Shown here: piece by piece, positions 8,414-17,385 of the stretch | Layout of the letters: each line of letters starts with the position of its first letter | How positions within the stretch are numbered: position 1 is the first letter of the stretch | Origin: Streptomyces sp. NK15101 | GTDB lineage: Bacteria > Actinomycetota > Actinomycetes > Streptomycetales > Streptomycetaceae | Length of the DNA: 64,000 bases | Direction of reading: 5' to 3' | NCBI RefSeq assembly: GCF_020400725.1 | Contig: NZ_JAINVG010000009.1 | Span: 105,766-169,765, forward strand | Program-made: the position numbers and the translations under genes | Notes under the pieces: generated by a model | Seen by the model: only the letters and a program-made list of their open reading frames with translations | What the model was told of the DNA's origin: nothing | Database searches by the model: none

Positions 8414-9041
8414 TTCCCGCGCACGGATCCTCGCCCGGATCCGTACAGCCGTCGCGGACGCGCCCGAGGCCGCGCCCGTCGTCCGCGACTACCGGACCCG
8501 CCACGTCCCGGACGACCCGGCCCGGCTCCTCGACCTGCTCCACGAGAACCTCGCCGACTACCGGGCCCGTGTGCACCGCACCGGACCGGACGGCGTCGCC
8601 GGCCTGGTCGCCCGGTTGCTCCGGGAGCGCGGCGCGCGCAGTGTCGTCGTGCCGCCCGGGCTGCCCGAGGAGTGGCTCGCCACGACCGAGGCCGTGCGGC
8701 GGCCCGACGGGCCACGGCTGGGCCCGTGCGAACTGGACGGCACGGACGCCGTGGTGACGGGGTGCGCGGTGGCGATCGCCGAGACGGGCACGATCGTCCT
8801 GGACGGCGGTCCGGGCCAGGGCCGCCGGGCGCTGACGCTCGTCCCCGATCTGCACCTCTGCGTGGTGCGGGCCCCGGAGCAGGTGGTGGCCTCGGTGCCG
8901 CTCGCGCTCCCCCGGCTCGCCCCGGGGCGTCCGCTGACCTGGATCTCCGGGCCGTCCGCGACGAGCGACATCGAGCTCGACCGGGTGGAGGGCATCCACG
9001 GGCCGCGCACCCTGGAGGTCCTCCTGGTGACGGGCGGCTGA
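8406..9041 (+). CDS. lutC: Lactate utilization protein C (LUD domain)
   Basis: A 211-residue LUD-domain protein (formerly DUF162), the third component of the LutABC lactate oxidation system. Visible family segments are IVLDGGPGQGRRALTLVPDL and CVVRAPEQVV in the C-terminal half, with a helical N terminus (DSRARILARIRTAV). The start is GTG 8406, 8 nt after a GGAGG; an identical upstream start does not read into this frame. It is the last gene of the lut operon and is followed at once by a strong hairpin. No LutR-type GntR regulator is adjacent. Length is normal. Confidence 0.9.
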   Translation: MTDSRARILARIRTAVADAPEAAPVVRDYRTRHVPDDPARLLDLLHENLADYRARVHRTGPDGVAGLVARLLRERGARSVVVPPGLPEEWLATTEAVRRPDGPRLGPCELDGTDAVVTGCAVAIAETGTIVLDGGPGQGRRALTLVPDLHLCVVRAPEQVVASVPLALPRLAPGRPLTWISGPSATSDIELDRVEGIHGPRTLEVLLVTGG

Positions 9042-9047
9042 CACGCG

Positions 9048-9081
9048 GAAGCAGCCGGGCCCGGGGGCGTCCGGCTGCTTC
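9048..9081. terminator. Bidirectional terminator between lutC and the LacI gene
   Basis: A perfect 11-bp stem, GAAGCAGCCGG (9048-9058) pairing with CCGGCTGCTTC (9071-9081), around a 12-nt G/C loop. It lies between two convergent genes and can serve both strands. There is no long U tract, as is usual in high-GC actinobacteria. Confidence 0.75.
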
Positions 9082-9095
9082 ACCCCGGGGCGGCG

Positions 9096-10121
9096 TCAGG
9101 TCGACTCGCGGCGGACGAGCTCCGTCGGCAGGATGACCGTCGCCGGGTCCTCGCCCGCTATCCGTGCCAGGAGCGTCCGGACCATCTCGGTGCTGATGCG
9201 GTCCCAGGGCTGGCGGATGGTGGTGAGGGAGGGGCGGGAGGAGAGGGCCGCCGGGGAGTCGTCGAAGCCGCCGACGGCGATGTCCTCGGGGACCCGCCTG
9301 CCCGCGCGGTCGAGCGCGTCGAGGACGCCCTGCGCCATCAGGTCGGAGGCGACGAAGACGGCGTCGATGTCCGGGGCGCGCTCCAGGAGGACGCGGGCGG
9401 CGTCCTCGCCGCTGGCCCGGCTGTAGTCACCGGTGGCGATCAGCGTCTCGTCGACGGGCAGGCCGTGTTCGGCGAGCGTCTCGCGGTAGCCGGCGAGGCG
9501 TTCCACCCCGCCGGGGGTGTCGAGCGGTCCGGTGACGGTGGCGATGCGGCGCCGCCCGGTCGCGTACAGGTGGCGCACCATGTCGCGGGCGCCGTCCCGG
9601 TCGTCGGCGGCGACGTAGCCGATCTTGGCGGTCTGGCCGAGGGGCTTGCCGCAGGCGACGACGGGGACGCCGGCCTCGTGCAGCCGGGCCACCACGGGAT
9701 CGCCGGAGTGGCTGGAGACGAGGAGGACGCCGTCGACGTGGCCGGCCTCGATGTAGCGGAGGTTGCGGCGGCGTTCGTCCTCGGTGCCCGCGATCATCAG
9801 GAGGAGCGGGATGTCCTGGGCGGCGAGGGCCTGGGTGCAGGCCCTGAGGAGGACGTTGAAGTTGGGGTCCTCGAAGAAGCGCTCCTGCGGTTCGGTCAGG
9901 AGGAAGGCGACCGAGTCGGACTTGCCGGTGATCAGCGAGCGGGCGTGCCGGTTGACGACGTATCCCGTTCTTCGGATCGCGGCGTCGACGGCCGCCTTCG
10001 CGGTCGGGCTGACGTAGTGGCCGCCGTTGAGGACGCGGGAGACGGTGCCGCGCGAGACTCCGGCCTCGCGGGCCACGTCGTGGATGGTCGCCGGGCGGCG
10101 CCTGCTCGCTGCTGCGCTCAT
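9096..10121 (-). CDS. LacI-family regulator of the galactan cluster
   Basis: A 341-residue repressor. The N-terminal helix-turn-helix plus hinge is clear (TIHDVAREAGVSRGTVSRVL, then residues to about 65), followed by a periplasmic-binding-protein-like effector domain with VFVASDLMAQGVLDAL and VGGFDDSPAA, ending in LTTIRQPW and PTELVRREST. It is the last gene of the minus-strand galactan transporter operon, 29 nt after the permease, so it probably controls itself and the divergent hydrolases through the dyad at 13421-13436. The likely effector is galactobiose or galactose (inference from context). Start ATG at 10121. Confidence 0.85.
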   Translation of the reverse strand: MSAAASRRRPATIHDVAREAGVSRGTVSRVLNGGHYVSPTAKAAVDAAIRRTGYVVNRHARSLITGKSDSVAFLLTEPQERFFEDPNFNVLLRACTQALAAQDIPLLLMIAGTEDERRRNLRYIEAGHVDGVLLVSSHSGDPVVARLHEAGVPVVACGKPLGQTAKIGYVAADDRDGARDMVRHLYATGRRRIATVTGPLDTPGGVERLAGYRETLAEHGLPVDETLIATGDYSRASGEDAARVLLERAPDIDAVFVASDLMAQGVLDALDRAGRRVPEDIAVGGFDDSPAALSSRPSLTTIRQPWDRISTEMVRTLLARIAGEDPATVILPTELVRREST

Positions 10122-10150
10122 GCTGTGTGTTTCCCCTCGATCCCCTGTGG

Positions 10151-11065
10151 TCAGGACTTTACGGCGCCGGAGAGCAGGTCGAGGCTCCAGAAGCGCTGGA
10201 TGACCAGGAACAGGGCGATGAGCGGGACGACGGCGAGGAAGGCTCCGGTGATGACGAGGGTGTAGAGGGAGGGCTGGCTGGCGCCCTGCTTGAGGAGGGT
10301 GAACAGGCCGACGGTCATGGGGAACTTCTCGTCGTCGCCGAGCATGATGAAGGGCAGCAGGAAGTTGTTCCAGATGGCGACGAACTGGAAGAGGAAGATC
10401 GTCACCAGGCCCGGGGCCATCATGGGGACGGCGATCCGCAGGAAGATCCGCCATTCGCCCGCGCCGTCCATGCGGCCCGCCTCGACGAGTTCCATCGGGA
10501 TGGCGGCCTCGGCGTAGATCCGGCCGAGGTAGACGCCGTACGGGGAGAGGACCAGCGGCAGCAGCACGGAGGCGTACGTGTCCGTGAGGTCGGCCTCGGC
10601 CATGATCAGGTACTGCGGGATGGCGAGGATGACCGGGGGCATGAGGACGCCGGTGAGGATGACGTTGAAGAAGGGCTCGCGGCCGCGGAAGCGGTAGACC
10701 GCGAAGGCGTAGCCGGCGAAGGCGGAGACCACGGTGGACAGGACGGCGCCGAGGCCCGCGTAGAAGACGGAGTTGCCCATCCATCGCCAGTAGATGCCCT
10801 CGCGGTACGTGTCGAGGTCGGCGAGGTTGTCGGCGAAGCCGTCGCCGGGCAGGAAGGTGAAGGTGGAGAAGAGGTCCTGGCCCGACTTGGTGGCGGCGAC
10901 CACGACCCAGGCGACGGGGAGCAGGCAGTAGAGCGCCCCGAGGACGAGCGCGGCGGTGGGGAGCAGGGCCGTGCGGCGGGGGCGGGGCGGGCCCTGGGAG
11001 GTGCCGGGGGTGGTGCCGGCGGCCGGGGCGGACGCGCGGAGCGGCGGGGAGGCGAGCCCGGTCAT
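10151..11065 (-). CDS. CUT1 sugar ABC transporter permease (MalG/GanQ type)
   Basis: A 304-residue integral membrane protein with about six membrane helices after a proline-rich cytoplasmic N terminus. The MalG-type EAA loop that docks the ATPase is visible (VEAGRMDGAGEWRIFLRIAV, about residues 188-207), and the C terminus ends in LSGAVKS as in most CUT1 MalG proteins. With the neighbouring permease and binding protein it forms an importer, most likely for galacto-oligosaccharides released from galactan. No ATPase gene is present in the cluster; Streptomyces share the ATPase MsiK among CUT1 systems. Its start overlaps the upstream permease stop. Confidence 0.88.
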   Translation of the reverse strand: MTGLASPPLRASAPAAGTTPGTSQGPPRPRRTALLPTAALVLGALYCLLPVAWVVVAATKSGQDLFSTFTFLPGDGFADNLADLDTYREGIYWRWMGNSVFYAGLGAVLSTVVSAFAGYAFAVYRFRGREPFFNVILTGVLMPPVILAIPQYLIMAEADLTDTYASVLLPLVLSPYGVYLGRIYAEAAIPMELVEAGRMDGAGEWRIFLRIAVPMMAPGLVTIFLFQFVAIWNNFLLPFIMLGDDEKFPMTVGLFTLLKQGASQPSLYTLVITGAFLAVVPLIALFLVIQRFWSLDLLSGAVKS

Positions 11066-12045
11066 CGGCCTGCTCCTTGTGCGGTGCGGCGGTTGGAGGC
11101 CCTCAGGAGGGTGAAGGAGAGCGCGAAGGTGGCGAGGGCGAGCACCACGGCGGTGGCCGAGGCGGCGTGGATGTTCCCGCCGGTGAAGGCGTCGCCGTAG
11201 ACCTTCATGAGGGGGCTCCAGGTGGAGGGGATGCCGTTGGTGAGCGGCTTGAGCGTCATGGGCTCGTTGAAGACCTGGAGGGTGGCGATGATCGAGAAGA
11301 AGAAGGTGAGCACCAGGGAGGGCGCCACCATCGGGATCTTGATGCGGAGCGCGATCTGCAGCTCCGAGCAGCCGTCGAGCTTGGCCGCCTCGTGCACCTC
11401 GGCGGGCAGGGAGCGCAGCGCGGTGTAGATGACGATCATGTTGAAGCCGGTGCCGCCCCAGACGGCGATGTTCGCCATCGACAGGTAGAGGAGTCCGCCG
11501 TCCATGAGGTCGGGCCGCGGGAGTCCGAGGGCGTCGAGGAGGTGGAGGAAGGGACTGACGTCGGGGAGGTAGAGGAAGCCCCAGAGGAGCGCCGCGATGA
11601 CGCCGGGCACGGCGTACGGCAGGAAGATCGCGAGGCGGGCGAAGGAACGGGCGCGGACGCGCTCGGTGTCGAGCAGGAGCGCGAAGAGCAGGGCGAGGCC
11701 GAGCATGACGGGGACGACGATCGCGCCGTAGCCGAGGACGCGCAGGGCGCTGTGGAGGAACTCGGAGTCGGTGAGGGCGGCGGTGTAGTTCTCCAGGCCG
11801 GCCCAGACCTCGCTCCTGGCTCCCTTGCCGAGGCCGAGGCCCTTGATCTCGACCTTGTGGAAGCTGAGCCAGACGGCGTAGCCGATGGGCAGGGCGAAGA
11901 AGAGGGCGAAGAGGACGGCGGCGGGGAGGAGGAAGAGGTAGGGGGCGCTTCGCGCTCGTTTGGGGGTGGTGGTGGGCGACGGGAGGTCGTACGGGGCCGC
12001 TTCGGCCCCGTACGACCGGCGCACGCCCTGGCGGGGCCGCGTCAC
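11062..12045 (-). CDS. CUT1 sugar ABC transporter permease (MalF/GanP type)
   Basis: A 327-residue membrane protein with six predicted helices. The EAA loop is VHEAAKLDGCSELQIALRIK. The open frame extends far upstream, but a GTG at 12045 overlaps the TGA of the binding-protein gene (GTGA), and the sequence from there (TRPRQGVRRSYG) leads into the first helix (YLFLLPAAVLFALFFALP), so this start is chosen. It pairs with the GanQ-type permease downstream. Substrate by context: beta-1,4-galacto-oligosaccharides. Confidence 0.86.
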   Translation of the reverse strand: MTRPRQGVRRSYGAEAAPYDLPSPTTTPKRARSAPYLFLLPAAVLFALFFALPIGYAVWLSFHKVEIKGLGLGKGARSEVWAGLENYTAALTDSEFLHSALRVLGYGAIVVPVMLGLALLFALLLDTERVRARSFARLAIFLPYAVPGVIAALLWGFLYLPDVSPFLHLLDALGLPRPDLMDGGLLYLSMANIAVWGGTGFNMIVIYTALRSLPAEVHEAAKLDGCSELQIALRIKIPMVAPSLVLTFFFSIIATLQVFNEPMTLKPLTNGIPSTWSPLMKVYGDAFTGGNIHAASATAVVLALATFALSFTLLRASNRRTAQGAGR

Positions 12046-13358
12046 TTGGCGACTCCGAAGCCCTGCTTCTCCAGGTCCGCGACGGTGGTGTTCCGGACGG
12101 CGGTCAGGGCGGTGCCGAAGCCGGACCTGGCCTTGGCGGCCTTGCCGAACTCGTCCTTGAAGGAGGTGTAGGCGACGTTCACGTTGGGGCCCCAGGCGGC
12201 CGGCGCGGTGGTCTTCGCGATCTCGGCGGCGCGGGTGTAGAAGTCGGGCTGGTTGGCGAAGTAGGCGGGGGCCTCGGCGAGGGCGCCGCTGGTCTGGGCG
12301 GCGGTGGCGGCGGGGTAGATGCCGCTCTCCTTGACGAGGGCGGCGAGGGCCTTCGGGTCGGTGTTCAGCCAGACGGCGAACTTCGCGGCGGCCTCCTTGT
12401 GCTTCGAGTCGGAGGTGACGGCGGTGGAGGAACCGCCCCAGCTGCCGGTGGAGTTCCCGTCCTCGGTCCACTGCGGGAGCGGGGCCATGGCCCACTTGCC
12501 CTTGCCGTCGGGGGCGGCGGTGGTGAGGGTGCCGGGGGCCCAGACGGCGCTGACCCAGGCGAGCTGCTCGCCGGTGTTCATGGCCTTGTTCCAGGCGGGG
12601 GTGTACATCGGCTGGTTGTCGATGGCGCCCTCGGCGACCAGGCCGCCCCAGAAGTCGGCGACCTTCTTGGTGGCGGCGTCGTCGATGCCGACCTTCCACT
12701 TCTCGCCCTCGAAGGTCCACCACTTGGCGCCGGCCTGCTGGGAGAGGCCGGCGAAGAGGCCGGCGTCGTTGGCGGAGAAGGTGGTCAGGGACTTGCCGGG
12801 GGCCTTCTTCTTCAGGGTGCGGGCGGTGGCGGCGAACTCGTCCCAGGTGGTGGGGACGGAGAGGCCGTACTGCTCGAAGAGGTCCTCGCGGTAGAAGAAC
12901 ATCAGCGGCCCGGAGTCCTGCGGCAGGGCGTAGACGGCCTCGCCGCCGAAGGTGGTCTGCTGCCAGATGCCGGGTGCGAAGGCGTTCTTGACGTCCTCGG
13001 GGACCTCGGCGGCCACGTCGGCCAGGGAGTCGTTGCTGACGAGGGTGGGGAGGGCCTGGTACTCGGCCTGGACGAGGTCCGGTCCCTTGTGCGCCTTGGT
13101 CGCGGTGATGACCTTGGTGACGAGGTCGTCGCCGGAAGCCTGCTTCTGCACGGTGACCTTGATGTCGGGGTGCTCGGCGTTCCAGAGGGCGGCGACCTTG
13201 TCCATGCCGGGTGCCCAGGCCCAGTAGGTGAGCGAGACGGGGCCGGAGCCGGCGCCCGCCTCGTCGTCGGAGCCGGAGGAGCCGCAGGCGGAGAGTGCGG
13301 TGGCGCCGAGCAGGACGGCGGTGGCGGCGGCGAGACCGCGGCGCGTGATGTGAGGCAT
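12042..13358 (-). CDS. Sugar-binding lipoprotein of the galactan transporter (GanS type)
   Basis: A 438-residue extracytoplasmic solute-binding protein. It has a lipoprotein signal peptide with lipobox LSAC and Cys25, then an acidic/serine linker and a family-1 sugar-binding fold beginning VSLTYWAW. Several aromatic residues suited to sugar stacking are spread through it (ALPQDSGPLMFFYRED is the usual ligand-proximal segment). First gene of the minus-strand operon, so it is expressed at the highest level and captures the sugar. Upstream lies a TTGACA promoter overlapped by a LacI-type operator. ATG at 13358 follows GGGAGAAGC. Confidence 0.88.
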   Translation of the reverse strand: MPHITRRGLAAATAVLLGATALSACGSSGSDDEAGAGSGPVSLTYWAWAPGMDKVAALWNAEHPDIKVTVQKQASGDDLVTKVITATKAHKGPDLVQAEYQALPTLVSNDSLADVAAEVPEDVKNAFAPGIWQQTTFGGEAVYALPQDSGPLMFFYREDLFEQYGLSVPTTWDEFAATARTLKKKAPGKSLTTFSANDAGLFAGLSQQAGAKWWTFEGEKWKVGIDDAATKKVADFWGGLVAEGAIDNQPMYTPAWNKAMNTGEQLAWVSAVWAPGTLTTAAPDGKGKWAMAPLPQWTEDGNSTGSWGGSSTAVTSDSKHKEAAAKFAVWLNTDPKALAALVKESGIYPAATAAQTSGALAEAPAYFANQPDFYTRAAEIAKTTAPAAWGPNVNVAYTSFKDEFGKAAKARSGFGTALTAVRNTTVADLEKQGFGVAK

Positions 13359-13420
13359 GGGGTGCTTCTCCCTGACCGAAAAAGGGGCCTCTCCCTGGAG
13401 CGGGGTGGCCGGTCATGCAT

Positions 13421-13463
13421 CTGTGAGCGTTCACAGTAGAGAAACGTTCCAGACACTTGTCAA
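13421..13463 (-). promoter_or_regulatory. Galactan operon promoter with LacI-type operator
   Basis: On the minus strand a TTGACA -35 hexamer lies at 13463-13458 and a TACTGT-like -10 about 19 nt on. Immediately downstream is the dyad CTGTGAGCGTTCACAG (13421-13436), which is palindromic apart from its two central bases and has the central CG typical of LacI-family operators. A second AACGTT core sits in the promoter spacer (13443-13448). The site lies between the divergent transport and hydrolase genes, so one repressor could control both. Confidence 0.7.
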
Positions 13464-13568
13464 TGGTTGTTCGTGTGCGGTTATGTTGCGTTGCCGCATC
13501 GAGATCGAGTGTGTGCACGTTCCCAGGTAGCCCAGAGCTTCCGTCTTCCGAGGTTTCAGGAGAGACTC

Positions 13569-15593
13569 ATGCCGCAGACCACTCCGAAGGGCCTGCACCG
13601 GCTCGCGTTCGGCGGGGACTACAACCCCGAGCAGTGGCCGGAAAGCATCTGGCAGGAGGACGTCCGGCTGATGCGGGAGGCCGGCGTCACCATGGTGAGC
13701 GTCGGGATCTTCTCCTGGGCCCTCCTCGAACCCGAGCCGGGCCGCTACGACTTCGGCTGGCTCGACCGGCTCCTCGACCTGCTCCACGAGAACGGCGTCC
13801 GCGTCGACCTGGGCACCCCCACCGTGGCGCCGCCCGCCTGGTTCTACCGCGCCCACCCCGAGGCCCTGCCCGTCACCGCCGAGGGCGTCCGCTTCTCCTA
13901 CGGCTCACGCGGGGCGATCTGCCACGGCAACGGCGACTACCGCGCGGCCGCCGCCGGCATCACCACCCGGCTGGCCCGCCGCTACGGCAGCCACCCGGCG
14001 CTCGCCCTGTGGCACGTCCACAACGAGTACGGCGTCCCCGTCAGCGCCTGCTACTGCGACAACTGCGCCGCCCGCTTCCGCCGCTGGCTCCACGAGACGT
14101 ACGGCTCGGTCGACGCCGTCAACGAGGCCTGGGGCACCGCCTTCTGGGGCCAGCGCTACGGCTCGTACGAGGAGATCGACCCGCCCCGCGTCACCCCCAC
14201 CGTCGGCAACCCGGCCCAGCAGCTCGACTACCGCCGCTTCGCCGACGCCACCATCCGGGAGAACTTCCGGGCGGAACGGGACGTCCTGCACGAGCTCGCC
14301 CCCGGCATCCCCGTCACCACCAACTTCATGACCGCGCTCAGCCAGTGCGACTCCCTCGACTACTGGGCCTGGGGCCGCGAGGTCGACCTCGTCACCAACG
14401 ACCACTACCTCATCACCGACGGCCGCCGCACCCACGTCAACCTCGCCATGGCCGCCGACCTCACCCGCTCCGTCGCCGGCGGCGCGCCCTGGCTGCTCCT
14501 GGAGCACTCCACCTCCGGCGTGAACTGGCAGCCCCGCAACCCCGCCAAGCGCCCCGGCGAGATGGCCCGCAACTCCCTCGCCCACGTCGCCCGCGGCTCC
14601 GAGGGCGCCATGTTCTTCCAGTGGCGCCAGTCCCGGCGCGGCGCCGAGAAGTTCCACTCCGCGATGGTCCCGCACGGCGGCACCGACACCCGGATCTGGC
14701 GGGAGGTCGTCGCCCTCGGCGCCGACGTGGAGGCCCTCGCCGAGATCCGCGGCACCCGGACCGTCCCGGACGTCGCCATGGTCTGGGACTGGCACTCCTG
14801 GTGGGCGCAGAGCCTGGAGTGGCGGCCGAGCGAGGCCCACGAGGCCCGCGAGCGCGCCGACGGCTTCTACGAGGCCCTCTACGACCGGCACCTCACCGTC
14901 GACTTCGCCCACCCCGAGTCCGACCTCTCGGCGTACCCGCTGGTCGTCGTCCCCGCGCTCTACCTCACCACCGAGGCCGCCGGAGACAACCTGCGGGAGT
15001 ACGTCGAGAACGGCGGCACCCTCGTCGTCTCGTACTTCTCCGGGATCGTCGACGAGCACGACGCCGTCCACCCCGGCGCCCACCCGGGCGCCCTGCGCGA
15101 GGTCCTCGGCCTCACCGTGGACGAGTGGTCCCCGCTCCTGGACGACCAGCGGGTGACCGTCACCGGACCGGACGGCGCCACACTCACCGGCGACGTCTGG
15201 ACGGAGTTCGTCCGGCCGCGCGGCGCGGAGACGGTGTGGACGTACGCGGACGGACCGGCCGCCGGCGGGCCCGCCGTCACCCGCCACCGGCTCGGCCGGG
15301 GCACCGCCTGGTACGTCTCCACCCGGCTCGACGCGGCCTCGCTCGACGCGATCCTCGCCGCCGCCTGCGAGGACGCCGGGGTCGCCCCGCGCACCGGACT
15401 CCCGCGCGACGTCGAGGTCGTGCACCGCGCCGGGGACGCCGGGCAGCGGTACGTCTTCGCGCTGAACCACTCCGCCGAGGACGCCGAGGTGCCGCTGGAC
15501 GGCTCCGGCACGGAGCTCCTCCACGGCGATCCGGCGGACGGCAGGCTGACCGTCCCGGCCGGCGCCGTCAGGGTCGTACGCCTCGACGCCTGA
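13569..15593 (+). CDS. ganA: GH42 beta-galactosidase
   Basis: A 674-residue cytoplasmic GH42 enzyme (no signal peptide) that removes galactose from galacto-oligosaccharides. The TIM barrel occupies about residues 1-390. The acid/base is Glu153 in HVHNEYG and the nucleophile is Glu312 in LLLEHSTSGVNW. The GH42 zinc cysteines are present (Cys118, and Cys161, Cys163, Cys166 in CYCDNC). A trimerisation domain and a C-terminal beta domain follow. The ATG at 13569 follows AGGAGAG; the frame is open upstream without family similarity. It is divergent from the importer and just before the secreted galactanase, as in Bacillus ganA-ganB. Confidence 0.93.
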   Translation: MPQTTPKGLHRLAFGGDYNPEQWPESIWQEDVRLMREAGVTMVSVGIFSWALLEPEPGRYDFGWLDRLLDLLHENGVRVDLGTPTVAPPAWFYRAHPEALPVTAEGVRFSYGSRGAICHGNGDYRAAAAGITTRLARRYGSHPALALWHVHNEYGVPVSACYCDNCAARFRRWLHETYGSVDAVNEAWGTAFWGQRYGSYEEIDPPRVTPTVGNPAQQLDYRRFADATIRENFRAERDVLHELAPGIPVTTNFMTALSQCDSLDYWAWGREVDLVTNDHYLITDGRRTHVNLAMAADLTRSVAGGAPWLLLEHSTSGVNWQPRNPAKRPGEMARNSLAHVARGSEGAMFFQWRQSRRGAEKFHSAMVPHGGTDTRIWREVVALGADVEALAEIRGTRTVPDVAMVWDWHSWWAQSLEWRPSEAHEARERADGFYEALYDRHLTVDFAHPESDLSAYPLVVVPALYLTTEAAGDNLREYVENGGTLVVSYFSGIVDEHDAVHPGAHPGALREVLGLTVDEWSPLLDDQRVTVTGPDGATLTGDVWTEFVRPRGAETVWTYADGPAAGGPAVTRHRLGRGTAWYVSTRLDAASLDAILAAACEDAGVAPRTGLPRDVEVVHRAGDAGQRYVFALNHSAEDAEVPLDGSGTELLHGDPADGRLTVPAGAVRVVRLDA

Positions 15594-15622
15594 CCACACC
15601 TCCTCCGGGGCCCTCCGATCTC

Positions 15623-15659
15623 CCCGGGGGCGGCCCGCACCCGTTGCGCCGCCCCCGGG
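15623..15659 (+). terminator. Hairpin after the GH42 gene
   Basis: A perfect 12-bp stem, CCCGGGGGCGGC (15623-15634) with GCCGCCCCCGGG (15648-15659), and a 13-nt loop. It lies 29 nt after the ganA stop and 78 nt before the ganB start, so it may lower expression of ganB relative to ganA, or terminate if ganB has its own promoter. Confidence 0.7.
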
Positions 15660-15737
15660 CGAGCCGTGCCACCGCACCACCCGCAAGGAACCGCCCCGCA
15701 CCACTTCCCCGTCCGTCACCGTCGAAGGGACTCGACG

Positions 15738-17318
15738 ATGCGCACCACCAGAAGCCGCTTCCGCCTGCGGGCCCCGTCGCTCGCCGCCGTGCTCGGCGCG
15801 GGCCTGTTGCTCGCCCCGCTCCCGGCGCACGAGGCCGCCGCCGCGAGCACCCTCGCCAATGCCGGTTTCGAGGCCGGCGGCACCGGGACCGCCACCCCCT
15901 CCGGCTGGTCCACCTACTCCGCCGCCGGCCAGGACGCCGCCTCCTTCACCGAGGCCGGGGGCCACAGCGGCAGCTTCCGCCTCACCCACTGGTCCTCCGC
16001 CGCGTACAAGGTGGAGACCTACCAGTACCTCTCCGGTCTCACCGACGGCGACTACACGCTCAGCGCCTGGGTCCGCTCCGGCGGCGGGCAGAACTCCGCC
16101 TACCTCGCCCTGCGCAACTGCGGCTCCGCCGAGCAGCGCACCGACCTCCCGGTGACGTCGAGCGGCTGGATACGGATCGTCACCCCGGTCAAGGTCGTCG
16201 GCGGGGCCTGCACGATCAGCGTCAACTCCGACGCCAAGGCGGGCAACTGGATCAACGTCGACGACCTGACGTTCGCCTCGGGCACGAGCGGTCTGACGGT
16301 CAGGGGCGTCGACCTGTCCGCGCTGAAGAAGAGCGAGGACCTCGGCGGGACGTACAGGTCGAGCGCGGGCACCACCGGTGACGCGGTGGCGCTGCTCAAG
16401 GGGGCGGGCGCGAACTACGGCCGCCTCAAGGTGTGGGTGAACCCGGCCGACGGCTACAACGACAAGGCCCGCGTCCTGGCCACCGCGCAGAGGATCAAGG
16501 CGCAGGGCATGAAGCTGCTCGTCGACTTCCACTACTCGGACATCTGGGCCGACCCGGGGGCCCAGACGAAGCCGGCGGCCTGGTCGGGGCACTCGTACAC
16601 CCAGCTGAAGACCGATGTCCACGACCACACGTACGACGTGCTCAACGCCCTCAAGGCGCAGGGCACCGCGGCCGACATGGTGCAGATCGGCAACGAGATC
16701 AACACCGGCATGCTGTGGCCCGAGGGCTCCACGAGCAACTGGACCCAGCTGGCCGGGCTGCTGAAGTCCGGGATCTCCGCCGCCAAGGAGGTCAGTTCGA
16801 GCACCCGGATCGCACTGCACCTCGCCAACGGCGGCGACAACGCCCTGTACCGCACCTGGTTCGACAACGCGGCGGCGCAGGGCGTGAGTTACGACGTGAT
16901 CGCGCTGTCCTTCTACGGCTACTGGCACGGCGCCCTGCCCTCGCTCCAGGCCAACCTGGACGACATCTCGGCCCGTTACGGCAAGAAGGTGATGGTCGCG
17001 GAGACCGCGTACCCGTTCCGGCTGGACAGCGAGGACAGCCACGAGAACATCATCGACCTGCCGAGCGAGCTCGTCTCCGGCTACCCGGCGAGCAGCGCCG
17101 GCCAGTCGGCGTGGCTGCGTGACGTGATGAACGTCGTCGAGGCGGTGCCGAACGGCCGCGGCCTGGGCGTCATCTACTGGGAGCCGGCGTGGACCGCCGT
17201 CGCGGGCAACGGCTGGGACCCGGCCGACTCCTCGTCCGGCAACGGCTGGGAGAACCAGGCCCTGTTCGACTACGACGGCAAGCTGCTCCCGGCGGCGGGC
17301 CGGCTGGCCCACCGCTGA
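15738..17318 (+). CDS. ganB: Secreted GH53 arabinogalactan endo-beta-1,4-galactanase
   Basis: A 526-residue secreted enzyme that cuts the beta-1,4-galactan side chains of pectin. It has a signal peptide ending near residue 36 (HEAAAAS). Residues 37-180 form a jelly-roll module (LANAGFEAGGTGTATPSGW start), resembling the carbohydrate-binding modules often fused to Streptomyces GH53. The GH53 barrel runs about 187-526, with acid/base Glu320 (QIGNEINTGMLW) and nucleophile Glu422 (VAETAYPF). Start: ATG 15738 after GAAGGGA. It works outside the cell; products are taken up by the divergent importer and split by GanA. Confidence 0.93.
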   Translation: MRTTRSRFRLRAPSLAAVLGAGLLLAPLPAHEAAAASTLANAGFEAGGTGTATPSGWSTYSAAGQDAASFTEAGGHSGSFRLTHWSSAAYKVETYQYLSGLTDGDYTLSAWVRSGGGQNSAYLALRNCGSAEQRTDLPVTSSGWIRIVTPVKVVGGACTISVNSDAKAGNWINVDDLTFASGTSGLTVRGVDLSALKKSEDLGGTYRSSAGTTGDAVALLKGAGANYGRLKVWVNPADGYNDKARVLATAQRIKAQGMKLLVDFHYSDIWADPGAQTKPAAWSGHSYTQLKTDVHDHTYDVLNALKAQGTAADMVQIGNEINTGMLWPEGSTSNWTQLAGLLKSGISAAKEVSSSTRIALHLANGGDNALYRTWFDNAAAQGVSYDVIALSFYGYWHGALPSLQANLDDISARYGKKVMVAETAYPFRLDSEDSHENIIDLPSELVSGYPASSAGQSAWLRDVMNVVEAVPNGRGLGVIYWEPAWTAVAGNGWDPADSSSGNGWENQALFDYDGKLLPAAGRLAHR

Positions 17319-17344
17319 CCGACCCGTACAGCCGACGGAACACC

Positions 17345-17372
17345 GGGGCGGACTCCTGAAGGAGCCCGCCCC
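17345..17372. terminator. Terminator between ganB and the enolase remnant
   Basis: GGGGCGG (17345-17351) pairs with CCGCCCC (17366-17372); inside, CTCCT and AGGAG extend the stem after a mismatch. A short CCTT follows. It lies between a plus-strand stop and a minus-strand stop, so it can act in both directions. Confidence 0.7.
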
Positions 17373-17385
17373 TTCGGCGTGGCCG

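Noticed and set aside
11062..13518. A single 818-residue permease fusion
   Set aside because: The upstream half is the binding-protein gene read in the wrong frame; GTG 12045 overlapping its stop is the right start.
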